DNA of 64,000 nucleotides, from positions 618,745,255-618,809,254 of the forward strand of contig NC_081409.1 of assembly GCF_030272615.1 (NCBI RefSeq). Direction: 5' to 3'. Numbering within the stretch: position 1 is the stretch's first letter; each line of letters starts with the position of its first letter. This stretch comes from Cryptomeria japonica. Lineage: Eukaryota; Streptophyta; Pinopsida; Cupressales; Cupressaceae. Below, piece after piece: positions 45,961 through 55,519 of this stretch. The notes beneath the pieces were generated by a model that searched no databases, was not told the DNA's origin, and saw only the letters and a program-made list of their open reading frames with translations. A program made the position numbers and the translations under genes.

Positions 45961-47793
45961 CATTGATGGCAATATACAAAGATATCTCTCCATTTCACAT
46001 CTTCTCCCCAAATCTCTGTAGATATCTTCTCCGCTTCACTTCTTCTCCCCCTTTGAAAACAATGCCAAAGTGGAGGCTGGTGTAGGAGCACCCTTCCAAT
46101 CTCTCCCTCCTTCTTGTTTTGTTGGTGTTATGCTTCTTTCGAAGCCTTTGTATATAAAATAATGAGACATGTGCTCATAGGTCCTAGTTAGGGTACTAAT
46201 TGAGGTCTTAAGGATTATAAGTCAATATTGAGGATTTATTGAAAATTGAGGGTATGTGTGCCTTGGAGGTGTTTAGGGGTCCTTTATAGCATGGTGGTGT
46301 CCCTAGGTTGGCCCAATATGGGTCTAGGAGTCAAGAAAAGCAACATTGGGAAAGTTACTCAAAAGTTGAAAAAGCTGGATGACAACTTTTAAAAGTTGTC
46401 AAGCAACTTTTCCACTAGGAGGCCAAAATCCTTAGGTTGGCATGGACAACCCTAATATGGGCACATAGACTGAGGTATGGGTAGTATAAGTATTTTCAAA
46501 CCCTAAATGAATGGGTTGGATGTCAGATATTGTACAGCCTAAGCAAAGTGACCTGACTGTGACTATATTTTGGTTACCAGTCAGTTTGAATGAAGCAACC
46601 GAATAGGTTAATGGATTGATTTGCATGTAAAAGTGTGTGGATTGTCTTCTATGGTGTAAATTATTTCATTTTGAGATATTATATTAGGTTTTTATTTGCA
46701 GATTGAGTGTGTTTGTAAATAGTTTGTAAATTGCCTTCTTACTGTCCAGTTTTGGACAGGATTGTGTAAATGGCTGCATAACTCCATTCCCCATTGTGGA
46801 ACCACCATTAAACCATGGGAATGAGAGTGAAAACCTTGTACCATACTACAAAGAAAGTAGGGCCCTTAAAAATGTAGGGAGGCCATCAAGAGACCCAATC
46901 CTAGGTGAGACTAAACAGTGCCCGACTAGGAAGGGTTAAGTTGCAGAGGTCTTAGAGAGCAAGCTTGGTTAGAGAAGAGAGCACCCTTTGGAGGAGTTGG
47001 AGAGGGGTGAGTGAAGTACCATTAGTGTGAAGGAGAAGCTTCCACCAATCCAGACAAGGTGGAAGGAATAACAAACTTGCACTATGTCCCTCGCAAGTCC
47101 TAAAAACCCTCCTAAAAACCCTTAAAAACCTTAAAATCTACCTAGGGCACTGTACGGCCACTTGGAGGCCTAAAACCTAGTAAATCCTTGAGCCCTTTCC
47201 AAATTAATGGTATTCCATTTTGGGAGTTTGGGTTGTTTCTGCATCATTTGTGAGAGGGAGCCCTAAAGGACCGGGTAGGAGGCCTAATTGGTCAAAATCC
47301 TTGTAGTCCTATTTTGTAAGCAAAAACACAAAATAGTGAAATTGGTAAGGGGTTGGAGTCTTGAAACTTCTTGGGGGAACATGAATGGGTGGAAAGACCA
47401 TGAATTATACTTGATATAACCTTGCTAAGACCTTGGAAGGTGTAGAACAAGCCTAGCCCTTATTAGCCATAGTAAGGGGTTTTGAGTCTCATGAGTAGGT
47501 GAGACCTTAGCAGAAGCATTGCAACTCATTGGTGGGTGGATCGGGAAAGGTCAAGGGACTCCTCAAGCAAAGGAATTCCTAGAGACCCTAGGGTGTGTGG
47601 AGAACACCAGGTGATCCAAGGAAAGGATCCAAGAGCATAGACTAGGCTAGTCTATCCCAAACCCCATCCCATTAGAGGCACAAGCTTGCCTGTTCCATTA
47701 TGTTGCTCCCCTTAAGGAGTAGCATCCTTCAACACATCAATCCTGAAGAAAAATTTGACTATGCAATACTTGATTGATGTGGAGCTTATACCT
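45961..47793 (-). other. Copia D interval between RNase H and 3' LTR
   Basis: No gene is seen in about 1.8 kb. The ends resemble the short equivalent of copia B, with TCTCCCC words at 45985-46060 and TGCTCCCCTTAAGGAGTAGC near 47702. The middle (about 46081-47690) has a different composition. It could be a nested insert or a native 3' extension; I found no clear target duplication. Confidence 0.4.
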
Positions 47794-48456
47794 TTAGTTT
47801 ACCTCCTGAAGGGGTAGCACCCCTAATTCACCTCTTAAGTACATAAATGTAGCCTTTGGGAGAGGCTTGGTGAATATGTCTGCAAAATACTCCTTACAAG
47901 AAACATGTTCTAGTGTAATCTCTTTGTTGTGAACCTTTTCCCTCAAGAAATGATACTTAAGCTCAAAGTGCTTGGTTCTAGAATGTAAAACTAGATTCTT
48001 GGAGATGTTAATTGCACTAGTATTGTCACAAAATATACTTACTAGTTCAGATACAAGAACTTTGAAGCCATTCAATACATGCTTCATCCAAATTGTCTGA
48101 GTGTATTTCATGAAAACTACAACATACTCTTCTTCCACTGTAGACTAAGAGATACAACTCTACTTCTTATTCATCCATGAGACCAGTCTACCACCAAGAA
48201 AGAATGTACCACTGATTGTGCTCTTCCGGTCATCCACATTACCTGCCCAATCAGCATCTGTGAATATTTTCAAGTTGAAATCCTTGCTATATGGATACCA
48301 CAATCCATAATCAATAGTTCCCTTCAGATACCTAAGAATCCACTTGATTGCAACCAAGTGGGATTCTCTTGGACTTTTCTGGAACCTTGCAGTAATGCTA
48401 ACTACATGTGCAATATCTGGTCTGCTATGCACTACACAATGCAACTTACCAATCAT
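47794..48456 (-). pseudogene. rnh: Copia D RNase H
   Basis: The domain reads HLVAIKWILRYLKGTIDYGL, KIFTDADWAGNVDDRKSTIS with the first Asp in TDADWAG, STVEEEYVVVF, SIFCDNTSAINISKNLVLHS with CDN intact, and FADIFTKPLPKATFMYL at the end. It shares frame with reverse transcriptase; the only interruptions are stops near 48148 and 48457. It ends naturally at 47794. Confidence 0.9.
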
Positions 48457-49300
48457 TGATTAGTATTCCTTCTCACTAACCAATGCTAAGTCATCCTCTT
48501 TGGATAGTTTACAACTGGTCACCATCAGTGTACCAACCATTTTGCTATCTTCCATGCCAAAGGTCTTCAACACCTCTTTGACATACTTGGACTGAGTGAT
48601 AAAGATTCCATCTTTCATCTGCTGAATCTGCAGTCCAATGAAGAACTTAATCTCCCCTATGAGTGACATCTGAAACTCTTTCTTCATCTCATTTGCAAAC
48701 TCATGACTCATCTTGTCATCTCCACCAAAGATAATGTCATCAACAAATACCTCACAGATCAGGATCTAATCTCCTTCAGATTTCAAGTAGATATTTCTAT
48801 CTTCGCTTGTTCTTTCAAATCCAATCTTCACAATATGGGAGTGCAAGCATTCATTCCATGCTCTAGGTACCTACTTTAGACCATATAAGGATTTATATAG
48901 CCTACACCCCATGTCACTGTCTTCAGATAGGGCAAACCCATCTAGCTACTCTATATACACCTCCTCTTCAAGTACACCATTTAGGAATGTAGATTTTACA
49001 TCCATTTGATATACTTTGAATCCTTTAAAAGCTGCATATGCAAGAAGCATACAAACTCCTTCCAATCTGGCTACAAGAGCAAAGGTTTCTCCATATTCTT
49101 CTCCTTCTTCTTGGGCATATCCTTTACACACCAATTTGGCTTTGTTTCTAATCACTGTGCCATCCTCATTCAGCTTATTTATGAAAACCCATTTGGTACC
49201 GATGACATTTTTATGCTCTGGTCTAGGTACCAAAGACCATGTACCATTTTTCTCTATCTGGTCAAGTTCCTCTTCCATTTCCTTGATCCAGTCTTCATCT
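48457..49300 (-). pseudogene. rt: Copia D reverse transcriptase
   Basis: Motifs: KNVIGTKWVFINKLNEDGT, AKLVCKGYAQEEGEEYGETF, YQMDVKSTFLNGVLEEEVYI, SLYGLK, FVDDIIFGG and MSLIGEIKFFIGLQIQQMKD. Catalytic Asp residues are present. Stops near 48766, 48871 and 48945 interrupt one continuous frame shared with RNase H and the upstream linker. Confidence 0.9.
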
Positions 49301-50530
49301 TTATGTGCCTCTTTGAATGATTTAGGCTCAAATTTAGAGATCATGCATGAGTTTTCTCTGACCTTTCTTCTTGTAAGGATTCCTGCATCCTTATCTCCTA
49401 TGATCTGCTTAGGATCATGATTTAGCTTGACATACCAAGGAATGGTCTTAACAAATTTCTCTTGCTTTTCTTCTTCATCCTCATCTCCATCAATATCAGC
49501 ATCTATATCTACCAATGTAGGAACACTGTTACTAATACTTGGTTGATTGGCAACTGGTTCCCAGAAGGTTACAACTGGTTTATTTACCACTTGCTCACTG
49601 CCGGTTTCCTTAGTTTTCTCAGAAGATTCATCAACTCTCACATTGATGCTTTCCATAATTCTCTAAGTCCTATTATTTAAACACTTGAGAGCTTTTCTCT
49701 TGGTGGAATACCCTAGGAATATTCCCTCATCACATTTCGCATCAAATTTTCTCTGGTGTTCTCTCCTCTTGATGTAACATTTGCTACCAAACCCTATAAA
49801 GTAGCTAACCACAGGTGTCTTACCAGTCTAAAACTCATAAGGAGTTTTATCCTTACCTTTCTTGATGAGTACCCGGTTCATTGTGTAGACTGCAGTGCTC
49901 ACTGCTTCTCTCCAAAAGGTGTGAGCAACTTTTCCTTGGATCAACATAGTTATAGCTGCTTCAACCATAGTCTGGTTGTTTCTCTTTGCTAAGCCATTCT
50001 ACTATAGAGTCTGGGGGGAAGACAATTGCCTCTTCATGCCATGTTCTTCATAGTACTTGTTGAATTCACTAGAAGTGAATTCCCTTCTTGATTAGTTCTA
50101 AGGCACTTGATCCTTTTACCGCTTTCCTTCTCCACTAATGCTCTGAAAGATTTGAACTTTCCAAAAGCTTCAGACTTATCTTTCAAGAATGTGACCCACA
50201 TCATTCTTGAGTAGTCATCAGTGAGAATCATGAAGTACCTATCACCCTGCACACTCCTAGTTTTCATAGGACCACACAAATCAGTATGCACAAGATCAAG
50301 TAAATTGTCAGCAGTGAAAGGTTTACCTTTAAAGGTTGAGGAAGACATTTTCCCCATTTGACACTCTCTGCACAAGGTGTTTTCGGGTTTTCTCAGCACT
50401 GACAACCCTCTAACTGCCTTGATCTTACTGGCCTTCACAATGTTATCAAAGTTTACATGGCAGAGTCTCCTATGTCATATCTAGATGTCATCGAACTTGG
50501 CCATCAAACATGTACTGATATTTGCATTCA
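49300..50530 (-). pseudogene. int: Copia D integrase and linker
   Basis: CRECQMGK, LVHTDLCGPMKTRSVQGDRY with the first Asp kept, and LTDDYSRMMWVTFLKDKSEA with the second, lie in 50438-50034. The Glu region is in another frame after a shift near 50080, where the QQNG.AER pattern is also damaged. GSKCYIKRRE and GIFLGYSTKRKALKC follow, then an acidic linker (DIDADIDGDEDEEEKQEKF). Confidence 0.85.
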
Positions 50531-50960
50531 CCTAAAATAGGTTACCTTTGGTCTACATGTCGGTGACCACCAATTTACCATTCTATCCTTTGATTCTGCA
50601 CACTCCATTCTTGAATCCAGAGTGAGACCACTATCATTCAGCTGGGCAACACTCAGAAGGTTGTGTCTGAGATTATCAACCCAATACACATTGTTAGAAC
50701 TACTCTTTCCATTCAGAGAGATGGACCCTCTACCTTTGACCATACATGGTGCATCATTACCAAAGCGAACCACACCGCCATCATACTCTTCCAAGGATAG
50801 AAACTTGCTTTGGTCACCATTAATATGGTGAGAACAACCACTATCAATAATCCACTCATTAGAATTATCAAAGTGGGAGACAAGAGCCTTCTTGTCTGAC
50901 ACATCTTCCTTGACAACAACAAACACAATATCTTCATTTTCTTCATCTTCTAATTCCTCA
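50530..50960 (-). pseudogene. pro: Copia D protease
   Basis: NEWIIDSGCSHHINGDQSKF has the catalytic DSG intact. VYWVDNLRHNLLSVAQLNDS follows. It is in frame with gag, apart from stops, and loses the frame after about 50620, where the usual linker to the integrase finger becomes unreadable. Confidence 0.85.
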
Positions 50961-51874
50961 TTTGTGACACCTTCATCAACTGCCACAAAACAGTTTCTCC
51001 GATTTCCTCCTTTTAATTTCTTGAACCTTTTTGGTTTGTCCTTGTTGTCACCATTAGGATAGTTTACAATAATATGTCCTATTCGGTTACAAGAAAAGTA
51101 TTTCAAAGGGAGCTTACCTTAGTATTTGCTGGTTCCTTTAGGATGTTTCCTGGCAAGAAGAGATTCAAATTCCATCAGAATCTCCTCATCATCCATTTCT
51201 CTGCTCTGTCTTGGTTTGCCACTAGTGCTTTCTTCTTTTCCTTTTCTGGATGGTACAACAGAAGCTTTAAAAGCTGATTCAATCTTTTGAACACTGTCAT
51301 CAAAACTATTTAGCTCATAGGCTATCAACTTTTTAGTGATAGAGTCTAGGGATACCTTAGTCTTGTCTATTGATCTCAACTCCTGAATAGTAGCAACCCT
51401 TATTGCATAGACCAGTAATAAGGATCTCAAAACTTTTCTTACCATAGTGGAATCTTCCATTTTACCACCTGCACTCTTGATATCTCTGACAATAGTTTTG
51501 ATTCTTATTCCATACTGTTGAATGGTCTCACCTTCAACCATCCACATGTCTTAAAAATTCCCTCTAAGGCTTTCTTCCTTAGCTTGTTTTACATGCTCAT
51601 CACCACCATAGATATTTTCAAGAGTATCCCATACTTCTTTGGGATTTACTTTATCTTGGACATCAATAAACTCAATGTTAGATATACTACTAATTAGGGC
51701 TTCCATGACTTGCCCATTCTCCTGCATCTCTCTCTTTTGGTCATCGATGAGAGTATCGGTAGGGGAAACATAGCTCCAGTGTTGAGCACCCATGCTTTTG
51801 ATATATATCTTCATTCTATCTTCCCATATATTGAAATTATCTCTATTGAACTTTGGACCTTTCCTCTTCATCAT
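50960..51874 (-). pseudogene. gag: Copia D gag
   Basis: The frame starts MMKRKGPKFNRDNFNIWEDR and carries the copia gag core (NPKEVWDTLENIYGGDEHVK, VRKVLRSLLLVYAIRVATIQ). The nucleocapsid knuckle reads YFSCNRIGHIIVNY, with first and last Cys of CX2CX4HX4C both changed to Tyr, a G-to-A type change at each. Stops at 51551 and 51119 are the other breaks. Confidence 0.85.
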
Positions 51875-51931
51875 TAGACTGGGATCTTTTCCTCAAGTGG
51901 TTAAGCTTATAACACAGAGGACCTGGAGGAG

Positions 51932-51943
51932 GCTCTGATACCA
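51932..51943 (-). promoter_or_regulatory. Copia D primer-binding site
   Basis: TGGTATCAGAGC on the - strand, two bases from the LTR end, complementary to initiator Met tRNA. Confidence 0.95.
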
Positions 51944-51945
51944 AT

Positions 51946-53403
51946 TGATAACTCAATGATGAATGGATAGTACCAAACTGGTACTGAGAGGGGGGGGTGA
52001 ATCAGTACAGACAAAAACACATTCCTAAAACCGGTTTGTTAGCAGACATTGTGCTTTGGCAGAGAAACAATAACAGTGGTCTTAAACAAAGTACAACTAC
52101 CAAAACCCAAAATAACTGAGACAAGCATAAGCCAATTGACTCTTATCTTTTCATACAATCTAATACTTCATTTCCATTTCACCCTAGTGCATGAATAGGT
52201 AATCTATCATCAAAGATATATAATCAGCTAGATCAACATGATTTACCTTCAGACACAAATCACTTAAACCATCACATGATTAACACCACACATGACACAC
52301 ATATTTTTTCATGTGGAAACCCAATTGGGAAAAAACACACTGGGGATGAATACCCACAAGCTATTTTTGAACTCTTTAGAAGTCCGCTCTGTTAGGAGCC
52401 TTGTCTGGTTAAAGACTGATACAATAGGTTCTGTTAGGAACTGATCCTGTTAGGGATCACCTGGTTAAGGGATGGCTAAAATACTTGGTTAAGGGCTAAA
52501 CCCTGTTAAAGGTTACCTTGTTAGAGGATTTAAAGAACTCAATGGTTTTGAGTCACCTTGTCAAAGGATTTATAGTAAGCCAGTTAAAGCTACCTTGTTA
52601 AGGGATTTCCCAACTATTGAAGTGGTTAGAGATCAACAACTATTACAATGATCTGGTAACAACACTCAATGCCAATGCAGATCCTCTTTAGCTCCTCTTC
52701 ACCTTCTGCACTTACACTTTACAGGTATCACTTCTCCCCTCTAGTCTGGCAAGAATCACGTATCTCTTCACTTAGATACACACACAACTTTTTCCAACAA
52801 CCTCAAAAAGAAACACAACATCGACCTTATAGGAAATAGATAGGTCAGTAGCATAAACCCTAAACCCTAAACCTGTTAGGTTAAGAAATTCAAATGGTTC
52901 AATCCTGACCATTGAGAACATTGCATTAAATGCAACAGTCTTGAACCAATCTCAAGATATTCTCCATTGTTCATTTTCCACTGCTTTCATGGTGGCTGAT
53001 AACTCATCATGCATTTTCACTATTTACAAACTTTGCACATTCCCAAGGTAGACAGGAACAATCTCCTTCATGAAAGATCCTTCACGTGCACAAGGCTAAC
53101 ATGGCAACATGATCTGTTCTTCATTACAATGCTAACTCATCACACAAAGTCACTGGTTGAGTCACACAGGCTTGAAGCTTTTCAACTGGAAACCCTGAAG
53201 TTGAGACTACCAACCGGTAGTCATACAAAGCTTCCATGTATCGGCTCCTATATCAACATGCCGGTTCACCTTGAACAAACACATCGCTTCACAATGTTAT
53301 ATGGGTTCTTGGTAACATACCGGTTCTCTCTTCTTTAGCATATTGACATCAATGACAACATACAATGTCATCATGTCCTCATATGGTTCACATAATGCCA
53401 ACA
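51946..53403 (-). repeat. Copia D 5' LTR
   Basis: A 1458 bp copy of 44487-45946. It keeps the TAAACCC units (52855-52874) and the GTTAAGGG array (52390-52610), but has about one ACCGGTTCTTGGTAACAT unit fewer. Confidence 0.95.
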
Positions 53404-53520
53404 AGGTCCTTTCGTCATAGTAGCAGGATATGGCTTAGAGCATACAAGTTATCTACCCCTGAAGGTGATTGGTTTGATGAACCTATCAATTCCATCCATC
53501 TCAAGAAATTATATGCTTGA
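53404..53520 (+). pseudogene. int: Element C integrase C-terminal end
   Basis: This resumes the GPY/F module cut by copia D: with NWL before the insert it reads GPFVIVAGYG, and after a one-frame change PEGDWFDEPINSIHLKKLYA and a stop near 53518. It corresponds to 7580-7694 of element A. Confidence 0.85.
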
Positions 53521-55519
53521 GATATAAAGTCCTGAAGAAATTAGTAAAAAGCATATAAAGTCCCTAAGAAATCAGTAAAAATCAGAAAAGAAAAAAATCT
53601 CTAAAAAGCATAAAACTAAAGAAAAAAATTAAAATATGGAAAAAATGCAATAAATTTAGACAGTGAAAACCTGGTAAATAGGCGCTATCTAAAAGTGAGT
53701 TCTTCCATCTATGAGATCTCTTTGGGCACCTATTCACTCCATCCTATCTCATCTATCTCTTCCATCTATTTGAACTCACCCATTTCATCTTTCCCATCCA
53801 TTGCTTTGAAATACTAGTAGGAAATATGCAGCTTACCAACAAATTATCAATCTTTGACATACTTGTCATAGTCACTGTCTTGGATTTTATCAATCATATC
53901 TGCATTATATCCCAACATGGTTTGGATCATTTTTCATACATCCATAATAAGTTTTTGTTTCCGCTAGGGACAAAATCCTAATTCCTTTTGCTAAGGCGAT
54001 CTTTTAAATCTTTGAAAATCCAAAACATTCGGAGAACTTAGAAAAACAAAAAATACCTAGGGTTTTGAAACAGATAATGAGCAACAAAGCAATGGAGATC
54101 AAAGCATTTTATAACAACTGAATCATGAAACTCGAGATACGAAGAATCAACCAGTAAGTAATAAAGGATTATCAATGACCATTCATCAAGATGATTATAT
54201 TAGTTAAATGACCATGAAAACATGTGAATGACATTCAAGATTTGATGTTTATATCTTGATTTTATTGCTAATCATGTAATCTATGCAACTCAAGGATGTC
54301 CATGACTAGAGAAGCTATGATGGGGCATGATTATTTTCTTTGTTTGATGCTTGTGATTTATGTCTTATTAAGGTATGTACTTATATAAGGATATGATCAG
54401 AAAAAGATCAAGGAGGACGTTCCGAGTCATGCATGAAAGGAGATAATTGTTGTCTGTTCTACAAGAAATACTCAGGTTAGCTTGGTTCATTATATCAAGT
54501 TGCTTGTATAAACTTGCTATATCAAAATACATGTAAAAAATACTTAGGTCAGCTTGAATCATTATGTCAAGTTGCTTGTGTTTTATTACAACATTGTAAA
54601 GCTCAATGATGAAATCAAGCACTGTTATAAGATAACATATGAAGAATGGAAGTATCATTTTAGTTAGATCATTTTAGATTAGCTCATTATTCATCTACAT
54701 TATAAGAATTCATTGTCAGTTGCATTATAAGCATTTCATTTAATTCAAAGATCAATGGTCATAAATAAAGATTGAGTATACTTGGACAAACAAAGCAATT
54801 TGCATTTGATCATTGTAGGTTCATTCATCTTTAGAATCATTTAAGATATCATCATTCATTTCATTTAGTTACATTTCAATCATTGCATTGGTTTGCATTC
54901 CATTAAGTGCATTTCATTGATCATGTAGTATATCATTATTTTTATTGAGGATCGTTATCATTTTAGTTCATTTTTATCCATTAAAGTCATTTAGTTGCAT
55001 CTTTGTACTTAGATTCATTCATCATAATCATTATAAGCATTACATATAAGCATTTATCACATAAGTTTGATCAAACATTTGCATTTAAATAATCAAAATC
55101 AAAGGCATGTCATGAAGATCATTTACATTTCAATTCATTATATGCATACACTTTAAAAAAATAAAAATAAATCAACATTCATTTGCGTTCTCAATAAGAT
55201 CATTGCATTTGCATATCATTTAAGTAAGTAACCATTAAAGTGCATCCATAATCATCAAAATAAAAAACCAAATGCATTTCCATTTTCATCATCATTACAT
55301 CATAGAGAACATCATCATCATGAAAATAAAGGAAATAAAAGATCATAAAAACATAATATATGAATCAAAGAATATAGATCATCATAATAAAGAGTAGCAT
55401 ACATAATAAACCAAAGACCAACATATAGAGTCCATGTTTGCATATAGATCATCATAAAATAATGAAAAGTTTAAGTATACAATGATATCAGATCAATAAT
55501 AAAATACAAGTGCCTCATC
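53521..55519 (+). other. Element C interval between pol and antisense gene
   Basis: It holds an A-rich tract (53530-53660), the GTGAAAACCTGGTAAATAGG box at 53663-53686, a GGATGTCCATGACTAGAGAA block at about 54294 matched in element A, and then CATTT/CATCAT-rich sequence (54660-55500). No gene is seen. Confidence 0.5.

Larger units (their letters stand above)
44487..53403 (-). mobile_element. Copia element D, nested in element C integrase
   Basis: LTRs are 44487-45946 and 51946-53403, reading TGTTGGCATTATG...GAGTTATCA on the - strand (the left copy TGTTTGCATTATG). AGGTC flanks both sides (44482-44486 and 53404-53408), an exact duplication. Joining the flanks restores the integrase GPY/F reading NWLGPFVIVAGYG. 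Gag, protease, integrase, reverse transcriptase and RNase H run on the - strand in copia order. It is more decayed than copia B. Confidence 0.95.

Noticed and set aside
46081-47690. Nested solo LTR inside copia D
   Set aside because: A TG start is visible, but no matching end or target duplication could be found, so it is listed only as unexplained.
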